64,000 bases of DNA from an uncultured Bacteroides sp. GTDB taxonomy: Bacteria > Bacteroidota > Bacteroidia > Bacteroidales > Bacteroidaceae. This document shows positions 15,581 to 24,833 of this stretch, piece by piece. Both the position numbers and the translations under genes were made by a program. The notes beneath the pieces were generated by a model. The model saw only the letters and a list, made by a program, of their open reading frames with translations. It was not told the origin of the DNA and made no database searches. How positions within the stretch are numbered: the first letter of the stretch is position 1; each line of letters starts with the position of its first letter. The stretch is from assembly GCA_949300425.1 (NCBI GenBank), contig CASGED010000010.1, forward strand, positions 1-64,000, written 5' to 3'.

Positions 15581-17498
15581 ATAAAAAACTTTTCAACACT
15601 TCATCCAATGACTCCTCCTTGGCCAAACCCATATTCTTGCGCATGCGCGAGCGTATCACGTTGACACTTTGCCGGTTGATTCCGATGATAAGTGCTATCT
15701 CGTCTGTGCTCTGATTGAGAACGACAAGCATGGCAAGCAATTCTTCATTGCGCGTCAAGCGCGGAAAACGCTCACGCAAACGGGGCAGATAGGAGGGGTA
15801 GAGTGCGGCAAACGAACGCCGGAAAGCCTGTTCGTCTTCCTTGCTGAGCAGACTTTGCACCGTAAGCTGGCGGATGGTTTCAAGATTTTTAGAAGCCATA
15901 GCTTCCTCTATCTGTTTATTCAACTGCTCGTTGCGTCGGTTCAACTCTTGTTGGCGGCTGATAAGGCGTTGCATCTCAAGGCGGTTGTTTTCAAGAGTCT
16001 GCCGGTGCACTTTGCGCCGGAAAAGGTAATAGGCCACAAATGACATGAGCAACAGGCACAAGGCCACAGAAATCGCAATGTTGTAGGAAAGGCGTTGCTT
16101 CTGCAAATCTAACTGGGCGGAAAGCAGTTTGTTTTCCTCCTCCTTGCGATGTGTGTCAAACCGGATATTGGCGGCAGCTACGGCACGCATAATTTCTGCT
16201 TGCTTCAACGAGTCGGAAAAGAGCCGACAACGTTCATAATAGTACTCAAAGGGGTCTTTCTTTCCCCAAGAGCTATAATAATCCAGTAAAATGGCATTTG
16301 CGTTATATTCTTCTGTCAGCATTCCCATGCTGCCAAAATCCCGTGCGGCGCTGTGAATAAGTTTCACGCCTTCCGCTTCGTCACTACTCTGCATCAAGGC
16401 ACGTCCCATGTGCAACCTCAATTGGGCTTTGGCCCAAGGCGGCATCCGAAGGCTGTCTTTGCAGATACTTCGGGTCAGTTGCAGAGCTTTCTGTACCGAA
16501 TCCGGATAATCCAGATAAGCCTCAGCCGTAGTCACCCGGTTGACAAACACTCCTTTAAAGCTCTGTTGGGCAGTTGAGGCTTGTTCGCCCAAACGCAAAT
16601 AGTGGAAAACGGAATCCCGCTTCTTCAACTTGCGGAAAAGCTGGGCGCGATACCGATAGAGATCGCCCAGCCCAAAGCTGTCCTGACGAACGGAGTAACG
16701 ACGTGCTAATTCGTTCATCTGTAACGCCTGTTCGTACATCCCCAAATCTCCGTACAAGTTGGCTTGTTCGCCATAAGCTATAACCACGTTTTGTGTAGGC
16801 ATGTCGTCGGTATAGTTGGCTATGGCTTTTTGGTTGGTCTCCGCGGCTTTTTCATATTGCCCCGTGAGGCGGTAATAAATGCCCAATCGGGAAATTAAAC
16901 GTATCATGTTGCGGAAGTGTCCTCCTTGCTCATGGGCTTCAATGGCTTGCTCCAGCAATTCGATGGCCTGGGGAACGTTGTTTCCACAATAGATATATAC
17001 TCCGCTAATGGCCTCGGCCTGCTGGATGAAACGGCTCTTGTCGGGATTGCGGGGTAGGGCAAGGTATTCGTCCGCCAGCCGGATGGCTTCCTCATTGTCG
17101 CCCATCATCTGATGGAAAGTGGCGCGATAGTGCAGCAACTCGTAGGGGCAATGTGTTCGCACTATGTCGTTGGCATTTAGGCTGTCCATGAAAGCCAAGC
17201 CGGCACTATACTGGCGGGCGTTCATGTAGGAGTCATAACAGATGTCCATCATCAGACGGGCTTGGGCAAGGAGCGAGTCGCGCGAGTCGGTTTCTTCCGC
17301 CATAGCTTGTACAAGACGGGGAAGTTCCTGATGGGAAAGCTTCAAGGCTTCTTGTACTATTCCTTCCTTCCGGAGCATAAGAAGTTTTTCGTTAACAGCC
17401 TTCCAAGGCCGGGCCGCCTTGTCCGCTGCTGCATCCTTGCGAGCGGTGCACGAAGCTATTAACAAGCAAAGCAGAACTATAACGTATCGTGTATTCAT
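15579..17498 (-). CDS. TPR lipoprotein regulator with LuxR-like C-terminal domain
   Basis: The preferred start at 17498 gives 639 residues beginning MNTRYVIVLLCLLIASC, a lipoprotein signal. The ORF is open 19 codons earlier, but a promoter at 17523 leaves too little room. After the signal come tetratricopeptide repeats (about 40-390), one membrane segment (near 470-490, ISVALCLLLMSFVAYYLF), a coiled coil, and a C-terminal helix-turn-helix-like domain (TDEIALIIGINRQSVNVIRSR). The layout is an envelope sensor with a cytoplasmic DNA-binding-like end. The last 85 residues resemble the whole of the divergent protein at 17705 and the end of the 60180 protein. Target genes are unknown. Confidence 0.85.
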   Translation of the reverse strand: MNTRYVIVLLCLLIASCTARKDAAADKAARPWKAVNEKLLMLRKEGIVQEALKLSHQELPRLVQAMAEETDSRDSLLAQARLMMDICYDSYMNARQYSAGLAFMDSLNANDIVRTHCPYELLHYRATFHQMMGDNEEAIRLADEYLALPRNPDKSRFIQQAEAISGVYIYCGNNVPQAIELLEQAIEAHEQGGHFRNMIRLISRLGIYYRLTGQYEKAAETNQKAIANYTDDMPTQNVVIAYGEQANLYGDLGMYEQALQMNELARRYSVRQDSFGLGDLYRYRAQLFRKLKKRDSVFHYLRLGEQASTAQQSFKGVFVNRVTTAEAYLDYPDSVQKALQLTRSICKDSLRMPPWAKAQLRLHMGRALMQSSDEAEGVKLIHSAARDFGSMGMLTEEYNANAILLDYYSSWGKKDPFEYYYERCRLFSDSLKQAEIMRAVAAANIRFDTHRKEEENKLLSAQLDLQKQRLSYNIAISVALCLLLMSFVAYYLFRRKVHRQTLENNRLEMQRLISRQQELNRRNEQLNKQIEEAMASKNLETIRQLTVQSLLSKEDEQAFRRSFAALYPSYLPRLRERFPRLTRNEELLAMLVVLNQSTDEIALIIGINRQSVNVIRSRMRKNMGLAKEESLDEVLKSFL

Positions 17499-17522
17499 TA
17501 CCAAGTGATGTTTTTTATACGG

Positions 17523-17530
17523 CAAAGTTA
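17523..17530 (-). promoter_or_regulatory. Promoter of the TPR regulator
   Basis: Reads TAACTTTG on the minus strand, 24 bp before the start codon. Confidence 0.7.
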
Positions 17531-17661
17531 GGCATTCTTCCTCAAATAACATCATTCACGCAAAAGTTTTTCAAAACCATTCTATTCTGATAATAAATGT
17601 GTTGAACAAGTGTATATTGAATTGTATATCGGAAGTTTTTCGCTGAAAACTTTGTCTGGTT

Positions 17662-17669
17662 TATTTTTG
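17662..17669 (+). promoter_or_regulatory. Promoter of the 17705 gene
   Basis: TATTTTTG matches TAnnTTTG, 35 bp before the start codon. Confidence 0.6.
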
Positions 17670-17704
17670 TGGCAGGAAAAATAACTGAATAAAAAAACGA
17701 ATCT

Positions 17705-18064
17705 ATGACGACATTGATTGATGCCAAAGAAGTGTGCAGCGCATTGAGCGAAATGATTTCCGAAGAATCCACGCACAATTCTCCCGCTTTACTATCGGGA
17801 GACCGGGAAACGGTATTCCGCCAAGTGTTTACTTTTTATTATCCCGACTTTCAGGATAATTTGCGCAAGACGACACCCGACATCACTCGCGCAGAAGAAC
17901 TGGTGTGCATGCTCACCGTCCTGCAAGGAACACAAGCCGACATCATCCGTTGGACGAACCTGACGCAAGAAGACCTGAAGGCCCTTTGGTTGTCCATACG
18001 CGAAAAAATGCACTTAGGCTCGGCCGAATTGTTAGGAGAACAGCTATACAAGATGCTGAGATAA
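17705..18064 (+). CDS. Free-standing LuxR-like output domain
   Basis: This 119-residue soluble protein has no signal peptide. From residue 38 it aligns with the C-terminal domain of the neighbouring TPR regulator. Shared positions include F-R-x-x-F, the YP pair, LR, T-R-x-E-E-L, ML-x-VL and a final R-x-x-M-x-L before a leucine-rich end. The helix-turn-helix region (QADIIRWTNLTQEDLKALWL) is weaker than in the TPR protein, so DNA binding may be altered or lost. It is divergently transcribed from that protein with a 206-bp shared control region. It may be an antagonist, partner or paralog that lost its sensor; no such family name is known to me. Confidence 0.7.
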   Translation: MTTLIDAKEVCSALSEMISEESTHNSPALLSGDRETVFRQVFTFYYPDFQDNLRKTTPDITRAEELVCMLTVLQGTQADIIRWTNLTQEDLKALWLSIREKMHLGSAELLGEQLYKMLR

Positions 18065-18220
18065 GAGATACGAAAGTACTCCTTGCGTCCATTTATCTCT
18101 TAAATCTCCTTAACAAGCGATGCGCAAATCACTTTTTATTTGTTATTTTGCGACAAATTAGGGTGTGGTGTGCGCTGACGGTTTCTGCGCAAGCCCATAT
18201 AGGTAGTGTCGGAAATTTCC

Positions 18221-19117
18221 ATGAATAGAATAACCATAAAAAAATGCCCGTTGTGTGGCGGGACGCAATTGGAGCGTACACTGACTTGTGTCGACCATTA
18301 CGCCACGGGCGAAATGTTTCACTTGTGCCGTTGTGCCGAGTGCGGCTTCCTCTTTACCCAGGATTTCCCTGCTGAGACGGAAATAGGACGCTACTACGAA
18401 ACTCCCGACTACATATCTCACTCTGACACTAAGAAGGGCATCGTCAACCGGGCGTACCACCACGTGCGTCACTACATGCTGAAACGGAAAGCGCGGCTCA
18501 TCATGAACGAAGCCCACCGGAAGGAAGGCCGTTTGTTGGACATCGGCACCGGAACGGGCTATTTCCCTGCCACGATGAAAGCTTTGGGATGGCAAGTGGA
18601 AGCTTTGGAGAAGAACGCGCTTGCGCGAAACTTTGCCCTGACGCACTTCGGATTGGAGATAAAGCCCGAAACGGCTTTGGTCGACTATGCCCCGCAAAGT
18701 TTTGACGTCATTACCCTGTGGCACGTGATGGAGCATCTGGAGCACCTGAACGAGACATGGGAAACGCTCCACTCCCTGCTGACGGACAAAGGTATACTGA
18801 TAGTGGCCGTGCCTAATTGTTCATCCTACGACGCGCGAAAGTATGGAGCCTACTGGGCGGCCTATGATGTGCCCCGGCACTTGTGGCATTTCACACCGGA
18901 CACCATGCAGAAGTTGGGCGCCAAACATGGTTTCATCCTTTCGGCCCGCCATCCGATGCCTTTTGACGCCTTTTACATCTCGATGCTTACCGAGCGCTAC
19001 ATGCAGCGCTCGGCCGTGTTCGTGCGGGGATTATGGACAGGGACGTGGGCTTGGTTCAACACCTTGGTAAAGAAAGAACGAAGCAGTTCGATGATTTATG
19101 TATTCAGAAAGAAATAG
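18221..19117 (+). CDS. Class I SAM-dependent methyltransferase with zinc-ribbon-like N-terminus
   Basis: The ATG at 18221 (MNRITIKKCPLCGG) is chosen over a GTG five codons earlier, giving 298 residues. The N-terminus has two CxxC pairs (CPLCGG and CAECGF) that probably bind zinc. The methyltransferase domain follows, with the SAM loop LLDIGTGTGYFPATM and the post-motif DVITLWHVMEHLEHL. This arrangement is common in methyltransferases acting on sugars or lipids of surface polysaccharides. Its stop is two bases before the ftsX start. Confidence 0.88.
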   Translation: MNRITIKKCPLCGGTQLERTLTCVDHYATGEMFHLCRCAECGFLFTQDFPAETEIGRYYETPDYISHSDTKKGIVNRAYHHVRHYMLKRKARLIMNEAHRKEGRLLDIGTGTGYFPATMKALGWQVEALEKNALARNFALTHFGLEIKPETALVDYAPQSFDVITLWHVMEHLEHLNETWETLHSLLTDKGILIVAVPNCSSYDARKYGAYWAAYDVPRHLWHFTPDTMQKLGAKHGFILSARHPMPFDAFYISMLTERYMQRSAVFVRGLWTGTWAWFNTLVKKERSSSMIYVFRKK

Positions 19118-19119
19118 CC

Positions 19120-19998
19120 ATGAAACAGAAGAAGAATCATAACGCCTCGTTCCTCGACCTGCAATTCATCACCTCCAGCATCAGCACCACCTTGGTATTG
19201 CTGTTATTGGGGCTGGTGGTATTCTTTGTGTTGGCGGCCGGCCATCTTTCGGTTTATGTGCGCGAGCATATCAACCTGTCCCTCATCATGAGTCCCGATA
19301 TGGAGGAGCGTGACATCCTGCGCATGCAGAAAACACTAAACGCCCAACCTTTTATCCGAAGCACCCAATATATATCGAAAGAACAGGCACTGAAGGAACA
19401 AACCGAAGCGATGGGCACCGACCCGGAGGATTTTTTAGGCTACAATCCGTTCAGCGCCTCTATAGAGGTGAAACTGAAATCCGCATACGTCCAGGCGGAC
19501 AGCATCGCGCGCATAGAGCAATTGATGAGAAAGAATCCGCACATACAAGACGTGGTGTATCAGAAAGGGCTGATAGATGCGGTGAACGACAACATCCGAC
19601 GCATCAGCTTGTTGTTGCTGGGAGGCGCCGCTCTCTTGACGTTTGTCTCGTTTGTACTGATTAACAATACCATCCGGTTGGCCATCTACTCCCAACGCTT
19701 CCTCATCCACACCATGAAGTTGGTTGGGGCGAGCTGGAATTTTATCCGGCGTCCTTTCTTGAGACGTAATCTGGGAATAGGGTTGCTGTCGGCTATCCTT
19801 GCCGACGCCGCATTGTGGACGGGAGCAAGCTGGCTGGTGGGCAAAGAGCCGGAATTGGTAGAAGTCATCACGCCGATGATTATGGCGCAGGTATCAGCGA
19901 CCGTACTATTATTCGGTGTCATTATTACTTGGCTATGCGCCTTGTTCTCCATCAACAAGTATTTGCGGATGAAGGCCGGCACACTATATTATATATGA
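19120..19998 (+). CDS. ftsX: Cell division permease-like protein FtsX
   Basis: The 292-residue inner membrane protein is the partner of FtsE in controlling cell-wall hydrolases at the division site. The start MKQKKNHNASFLDL is at 19120, two bases after the methyltransferase stop; the longer ORF would overlap that gene. It has one membrane segment near the N-terminus (about 19-42), a periplasmic domain of about 120 residues, and three C-terminal segments (LLLLGGAALLTFVSFVLINN and following). ftsE is not in the window. Confidence 0.9.
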   Translation: MKQKKNHNASFLDLQFITSSISTTLVLLLLGLVVFFVLAAGHLSVYVREHINLSLIMSPDMEERDILRMQKTLNAQPFIRSTQYISKEQALKEQTEAMGTDPEDFLGYNPFSASIEVKLKSAYVQADSIARIEQLMRKNPHIQDVVYQKGLIDAVNDNIRRISLLLLGGAALLTFVSFVLINNTIRLAIYSQRFLIHTMKLVGASWNFIRRPFLRRNLGIGLLSAILADAALWTGASWLVGKEPELVEVITPMIMAQVSATVLLFGVIITWLCALFSINKYLRMKAGTLYYI

Positions 19999-20029
19999 CA
20001 ACAAATTAATAACTTAATACTTTAGAATC

Positions 20030-20278
20030 GTGGATAGAAAGAAATTCGCTTTCGACAAGACAAACTTCATCCTGCTGGGCATCGGGATGCTGGTAGTGAT
20101 TATAGGTTTCCTGCTGATGTCGGGACCATCGTCTACAATGACTCATTTTGAGCCGGACATTTTTAGCGTACGGCGCGTCAAGGTGGCTCCGGTGGTATGC
20201 CTCATCGGTTTTTTGTTTATGATATATGCCGTTGTACGCAAGCCCAAAGATAAGACAGAAGAAAAAATGAATCAATAA
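20030..20278 (+). CDS. DUF3098 family membrane protein
   Basis: The 82-residue protein starts at GTG (MDRKKFAFDKTNF). It has two membrane segments (about 13-31 and 52-69) with the loop MTHFEPDIFSVRRVKVAP, typical of DUF3098. It lies between ftsX and uppP, which is the usual place for this gene in Bacteroidales and suggests a cell-envelope role. Function is not known. Confidence 0.88.
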   Translation: MDRKKFAFDKTNFILLGIGMLVVIIGFLLMSGPSSTMTHFEPDIFSVRRVKVAPVVCLIGFLFMIYAVVRKPKDKTEEKMNQ

Positions 20279-20305
20279 CAATCCTGACTAAAAAAGAGTA
20301 TCATT

Positions 20306-21097
20306 ATGGAATGGTTTGAAGCATTAATCCTTGGACTTATCCAAGGACTGACTGAATATTTGCCGGTGAGCAGCAGCGGACATTTGGCCATCGGGTCGGC
20401 CTTGTTCGGCATCGAGGGAGAAGAGAACTTGGCGTTTACCATTGTGGTGCATATCGCCACGGTGTTCAGCACATTGGTAGTGCTGTGGGGCGAAATAGCT
20501 TGGATATTTAAGGGATTGTTTAAAGGGCGGATGAATGACGAGACACGCTATGTCATCAACATCGTTGTGTCCATGATTCCCGTCGGTATTGTGGGCGTCT
20601 TCTTCAAGGACGAGGTAGAAGCCATCTTCGGATCCGGATTGCTGGTAGTGGGTTGCTGCCTGTTGCTGACGGCTTTGCTGCTGACATTCTCTTATTACTA
20701 TAAGCCCAGGCAGAAAGCCTCCATCTCCATGCGGGACGCTTTCATCATCGGGCTGGCTCAGGCATGCGCCGTGTTGCCGGGATTATCTCGTTCGGGAAGC
20801 ACCATCGCCACGGGCTTGTTGTTGGGTAATGATAAGTCCAAGTTGGCGCAATTCTCTTTCCTCATGGTGATGCCGCCCATCCTGGGACAGGCGTTGCTGG
20901 ACGGAATCGCTTTGGCCCAAGGAGAAAACATTGCGGGCGACATTCCCGCTTCTTCCTTATTGATAGGTTTCATAGCCGCCTTCGTGTCTGGTTGCTTGGC
21001 TTGCAAGTGGATGATAAACATTGTGAAGAGAGGCAAGCTGATTTATTTTGCTGTTTATTGTGCCATTGTCGGATTGGCAACGCTCATACTCGGCTAA
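20306..21097 (+). CDS. uppP: Undecaprenyl-diphosphatase UppP (BacA)
   Basis: The 263-residue polytopic membrane enzyme removes a phosphate from undecaprenyl pyrophosphate to recycle the lipid carrier for peptidoglycan and polysaccharide synthesis. Signature blocks are [17 protein letters not shown] near the N-terminus and [17 protein letters not shown] about residue 152. Eight membrane segments are visible. It lies 27 bp after the DUF3098 gene and 15 bp before truB. Confidence 0.96.
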   Translation: MEWFEALILGLIQGLTEYLPVSSSGHLAIGSALFGIEGEENLAFTIVVHIATVFSTLVVLWGEIAWIFKGLFKGRMNDETRYVINIVVSMIPVGIVGVFFKDEVEAIFGSGLLVVGCCLLLTALLLTFSYYYKPRQKASISMRDAFIIGLAQACAVLPGLSRSGSTIATGLLLGNDKSKLAQFSFLMVMPPILGQALLDGIALAQGENIAGDIPASSLLIGFIAAFVSGCLACKWMINIVKRGKLIYFAVYCAIVGLATLILG

Positions 21098-21112
21098 CAA
21101 CTCTTTGACGTG

Positions 21113-21817
21113 ATGAACTTTAAGAAAGGAGAGATATTATACTTGAACAAGCCTTTAGGCTGGACTTCGTTCAAGGTCGTGGGACATGTTCGCTACCACG
21201 TCTGCCGTCGCATGGGAGTGAAGAAGCTCAAGGTGGGTCACGCCGGTACACTCGACCCCTTGGCCACGGGTGTCATGATTGTCTGCACGGGCAAGGCGAC
21301 CAAGCGTGTCGAGGAACTGCAACGACACACCAAGGAATACGTGGCTTGCATCCGACTGGGAGCCACCACGCCATCCTACGACCTGGAGCATGAGATTGAC
21401 GCCACCTATCCCACGGAGCACATCACCCGCGAACTGGTGGAAGAGACCTTGAAGAACTTCGTGGGGGAAATCTGGCAGAAGCCGCCCGCCTTCTCGGCTT
21501 GCATGGTGAACGGCAAGCGGGCGTACGACTTGGCACGCAAGGGTGAGGAAGTGGACTTGAAGCCCAAACTGTTGGTCATTGATGAAATAGAGCTATTGGA
21601 ATGTAATCTGCCGGACATCAAGATACGGGTGGTATGCAGTAAGGGCACTTACATCCGCGCCCTGGCGCGCGACATCGGCGAGGCGCTGCATAGTGGTGCC
21701 CACCTGACGGGACTGACCCGTACCCGTGTAGGCGATGTGCGGATAGAGGACTGTCTCAACCCGCTGGATTTCCGCGACTGGATAGACAGGCAGGAGGTGG
21801 AAAATAGTGATGAATGA
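21113..21817 (+). CDS. truB: tRNA pseudouridine(55) synthase TruB
   Basis: The enzyme makes pseudouridine 55 in the T-loop of tRNAs. The catalytic motif GHAGTLDPLATGVMIV carries the nucleophile Asp48. Other family blocks are KPLGWTSF, the substrate loop KPPAFSACMVNGKRAYDLAR and CSKGTYIRALARDIG. The ATG at 21113 is preferred to the GTG at 21110, giving 234 residues. It sits in the uppP-truB-queA-folK cluster. Confidence 0.95.
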   Translation: MNFKKGEILYLNKPLGWTSFKVVGHVRYHVCRRMGVKKLKVGHAGTLDPLATGVMIVCTGKATKRVEELQRHTKEYVACIRLGATTPSYDLEHEIDATYPTEHITRELVEETLKNFVGEIWQKPPAFSACMVNGKRAYDLARKGEEVDLKPKLLVIDEIELLECNLPDIKIRVVCSKGTYIRALARDIGEALHSGAHLTGLTRTRVGDVRIEDCLNPLDFRDWIDRQEVENSDE

Positions 21818-21883
21818 TTAGTGGTGAATGGTGAATTCAAATTGTAAATTGTAAATTGCTAAATAGTAAAATAGAAAAAAGAC

Positions 21884-22942
21884 ATGAAACTTTCGCAATT
21901 CAGATTCAAACTTCCTGAAGAGAAGATTGCCATGCATCCCTCCAAATATAGGGATGAGTGCCGCCTGATGGTGCTCCACCGCAAGAGTGGTGAGATAGAG
22001 CACCGTGTGTTCAAGGACATTTTGGAATACTTTGATGACAAGGATGTGTTTGTTTTCAACGACACCAAAGTCTTTCCCGCCCGCCTGTACGGCAACAAGG
22101 AAAAGACTGGCGCACGCATCGAAGTGTTCCTGTTGCGTGAGTTGAACGAGGAGTTGCGTTTGTGGGACGTATTGGTGGACCCCGCACGCAAAATCCGTAT
22201 CGGAAACAAACTGTACTTTGGCGAAGATGACTCGATGGTGGCCGAAGTGATAGACAATACCACCTCACGTGGACGCACCCTGCGCTTCCTATACGACGGA
22301 CCGCACGACGAGTTCAAGAAAACACTCTATGCATTGGGCGAGACTCCCTTGCCCCATAGTATTATCAACCGTCCCGTAGAGCCGGAAGACGCCGAGCGCT
22401 TCCAATCCATCTTCGCACGCCACGAAGGAGCCGTGACGGCGCCTACGGCGAACCTGCACTTCAGCCGTGAACTGATGAAGCGCATGGAGATTAAAGGCAT
22501 TGAATTTGCTTTTATCACCCTTCACGCCGGTTTGGGTAACTTCCGCGAGATTGATGTGGAAGACCTCACTAAGCATAAGACCGACTCTGAGCAAATGGTG
22601 GTAAACGAGGAAGCCGTCAGTATCGTCAACCGCGCCAAAGACTTGAACAAGCAAGTCTGTGCCGTAGGAACCACCGCCATGCGTGCCATTGAAAGCACCG
22701 TCAGCACCGACGGTCATTTAAAGACTTACGACGGATGGACGAACAAATTCATCTTCCCCCCGTATGACTTTACCGTAGCCAATGCCATGGTGTCCAACTT
22801 CCACATGCCGCTCTCCACCCTGTTGATGATTGTGGCTGCTTTCGGAGGTTACGACCAAGTGATGAACGCCTACGACGTGGCCCTAAAGGAAGATTACCGT
22901 TTCGGCACCTATGGCGATGCCATGTTGATAACCGACAAATGA
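21884..22942 (+). CDS. queA: tRNA preQ1(34) S-adenosylmethionine ribosyltransferase-isomerase QueA
   Basis: The 352-residue enzyme transfers and isomerises ribose from SAM to preQ1 in tRNA to give epoxyqueuosine. Typical blocks are [18 protein letters not shown], the N-terminal [31 protein letters not shown] and the C-terminal [20 protein letters not shown]. The 66-bp gap after truB is a low-complexity AT-rich repeat of the AAATTGTAAATTG kind. Its last codons overlap folK by 4 bases (ATGA). Confidence 0.95.
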   Translation: MKLSQFRFKLPEEKIAMHPSKYRDECRLMVLHRKSGEIEHRVFKDILEYFDDKDVFVFNDTKVFPARLYGNKEKTGARIEVFLLRELNEELRLWDVLVDPARKIRIGNKLYFGEDDSMVAEVIDNTTSRGRTLRFLYDGPHDEFKKTLYALGETPLPHSIINRPVEPEDAERFQSIFARHEGAVTAPTANLHFSRELMKRMEIKGIEFAFITLHAGLGNFREIDVEDLTKHKTDSEQMVVNEEAVSIVNRAKDLNKQVCAVGTTAMRAIESTVSTDGHLKTYDGWTNKFIFPPYDFTVANAMVSNFHMPLSTLLMIVAAFGGYDQVMNAYDVALKEDYRFGTYGDAMLITDK

Positions 22943-23403
22943 GCAACTACTATTTAGGATTAGGAACCAATCTCGGCGATAAACGACAGAACCTGCTCGC
23001 CGCCGTGAAACTGATAGAAGAAAGGATAGGGAGCGTCACCTCCCTATCCGCTTTTTATGAAACCGCCCCTTGGGGCTTCTCTACCGAACACCCCTTTCTT
23101 AATGCCGCCCTTTGCGTCCGTTCTTCCCTTTCCCCTTTCCAGGTCCTGGCACTGACGCAAGCCATCGAGCGTGAGTTGGGACGTACCCATAAATCCGCAA
23201 ACGGGAATTACAGCGACCGTCCTATCGACATCGACATTCTCTTGTGCGATGATAAGATTATCAATACTCCCACCTTGCAAATTCCCCATCCGCTGATGCA
23301 CCTGCGCAATTTTGTCCTCCAGCCTTTGGCGGAGATTGCACCGGATGTGGTGCATCCGATGCTGGGGAAAACAATGAAGCAAATAGCCAATAATCCCCGT
23401 TAG
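22939..23403 (+). CDS. folK: 2-amino-4-hydroxy-6-hydroxymethyldihydropteridine diphosphokinase FolK
   Basis: The 154-residue enzyme transfers pyrophosphate from ATP to the pterin precursor of folate. The opening [14 protein letters not shown] and the metal-binding RPIDIDILL are the family signatures, as is [16 protein letters not shown]. It overlaps queA by 4 bases, so the two are translationally coupled. A dispersed repeat follows immediately. Confidence 0.95.
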   Translation: MSNYYLGLGTNLGDKRQNLLAAVKLIEERIGSVTSLSAFYETAPWGFSTEHPFLNAALCVRSSLSPFQVLALTQAIERELGRTHKSANGNYSDRPIDIDILLCDDKIINTPTLQIPHPLMHLRNFVLQPLAEIAPDVVHPMLGKTMKQIANNPR

Positions 23404-23418
23404 CCCAAAAACACCTAT

Positions 23419-23892
23419 TTTATCATTTAATCTCCCGCCCCGTCTGATTTAATCTCCCGTCCCTTCCCTTTAAATCAAAAGGGTACTCTCTTTAAATGAA
23501 AATCATCCGGTATTCTCCTTCACGAGAAGCGGTGAAAGGACACAGAAGAAGCGGTGTTTTGTATCGGATAAACCTATGGTTTGCCTTGTCCGGCCGATGT
23601 TTCACACGCTACAAGAAGTTTTGCTGCTGTATGTTTCACGCCTTCACAGTCTCTCAACTGCTTGATTTTAAATCGAATGTTGTGAAAGATACATCCTTCA
23701 CGGATGTTTCACATCTCTGTTTGTGTGAAGGATGCGGGATGTACCCTTTGAAGTCGGTTCTGTACGATTTGTGCATATGGATGTACGATTTTACCCTATT
23801 GCGTGAAACATGTCCGGGTGTTAAAGGAAGGTATGTTTCACGGTATATATTTGAAAATCAGGAAGATGAAAGATTGTGAAAGCGTGAAACTT
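23419..23892 (+). repeat. Dispersed 470-bp non-coding repeat, copy 2
   Basis: Homologous to 227-699 throughout, with about 85 per cent identity by eye. It fills the 500-bp gap between folK and the convergent SGNH gene. A 127-residue frame runs through it but is broken by an indel in copy 1. It keeps the hairpins, the GTTTCAC half-sites and the 21-bp spaced TGTACGATTT pair. Confidence 0.85.
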
Positions 23893-23907
23893 TCAACAAA
23901 TTATTAT

Positions 23908-24828
23908 TTAATTTTGCACACTTACTTGTCCTTTTAATTCCTTTATTTCCCCGATAATTACTTTCGTATACGCCTCCGCTCCTTTTTGGTTCAAGTGTCC
24001 GCTGTCCTTGAAATAACTCTTCTCTTCGTTGAAAGTCGGGTCGGCGTAATGGTTGATGAAAGGGACACCGTGACGGGCACACAAGTTTTCTATCGGTGCA
24101 AACATGCGGGCGTCAGTATTCTTATATAAAGGAGAAGCGGCGAAAATCAATTGCGTGCCCGATGCCTTGCAATCTTGCACGAGCCGTTCCAGATAGTAGA
24201 GCTTTAAGGAGTCGTAGGCATATTTCTCTTGGCTTTTATCTGTTAGAATGGGCTCGTACTGCATCTCACCATATAAGGGACGGTAGCCTTTGGCGTCTTG
24301 TCGCAAGGGTTTTATGTTGTCCATCACGAGCTGGAGGAACTGCGAGTTGAAACGGTAGGCATTGAGGCGCATTTTGTAGCGTTCATTCGGGTCTACCGCC
24401 CAAAAGATGGAATCGATGGTGGAGTTTTGTCCGTAGTAATACCTCAGTCCGGGAAGATAGGTCATATTGTCGCTTGCCAATAAATCAAATCCGGGCGTCA
24501 CTTCGTAGAGGATACAAGAGGGGGCATATCGTTCCTGTATCATTTTGTACCAACCGTAAAGCAGGATGATGCCATTGCCGTCCTTTCCGCAATTGTGGCA
24601 CGACAAGTACAGCGAATCTTCCAACAGGAAAGGATCGTAATGATGGACGGCACGCGAAGAACCGAATATCAACAGGTCTTCCGATGTGCGGTGGCAAATG
24701 TACTCGATACGCCCCGTGTCGCCTCCTTTGGCGTGTGGGACAAGGTAACGGAAACCTGCGCCTAATGCGGCGTCGATGACGAGCACAAGAATAATAAACA
24801 AGGCTGTTTTTACAAGGAACTTTTTCAT
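23908..24828 (-). CDS. SGNH-like O-acylation partner protein
   Basis: The start MKKFLVK at 24828 gives 306 residues with one N-terminal membrane anchor (about 5-25). The exported domain has a GSSR block (DLLIFGSSRAVHHYD) and, near the end, DSGHLNQKGAEAY with the D-x-x-H pair typical of SGNH/GDSL hydrolases. Proteins of this type act in the periplasm with MBOAT acyltransferases to acetylate or otherwise acylate polysaccharides. The MBOAT gene is 5 bp upstream in the same operon, which strongly supports that role. The polymer is unknown. Confidence 0.82.
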   Translation of the reverse strand: MKKFLVKTALFIILVLVIDAALGAGFRYLVPHAKGGDTGRIEYICHRTSEDLLIFGSSRAVHHYDPFLLEDSLYLSCHNCGKDGNGIILLYGWYKMIQERYAPSCILYEVTPGFDLLASDNMTYLPGLRYYYGQNSTIDSIFWAVDPNERYKMRLNAYRFNSQFLQLVMDNIKPLRQDAKGYRPLYGEMQYEPILTDKSQEKYAYDSLKLYYLERLVQDCKASGTQLIFAASPLYKNTDARMFAPIENLCARHGVPFINHYADPTFNEEKSYFKDSGHLNQKGAEAYTKVIIGEIKELKGQVSVQN

Positions 24829-24833
24829 AACTG

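Noticed and set aside
15372-15584. 70-aa frame after the sigma54 promoter
   Set aside because: It runs through the terminator stem and has no recognisable features or good ribosome site.
23496-23879. 127-aa frame in the second dispersed repeat
   Set aside because: It is broken after about 24 codons in the other copy, has unusual composition, and lies wholly in the repeat.
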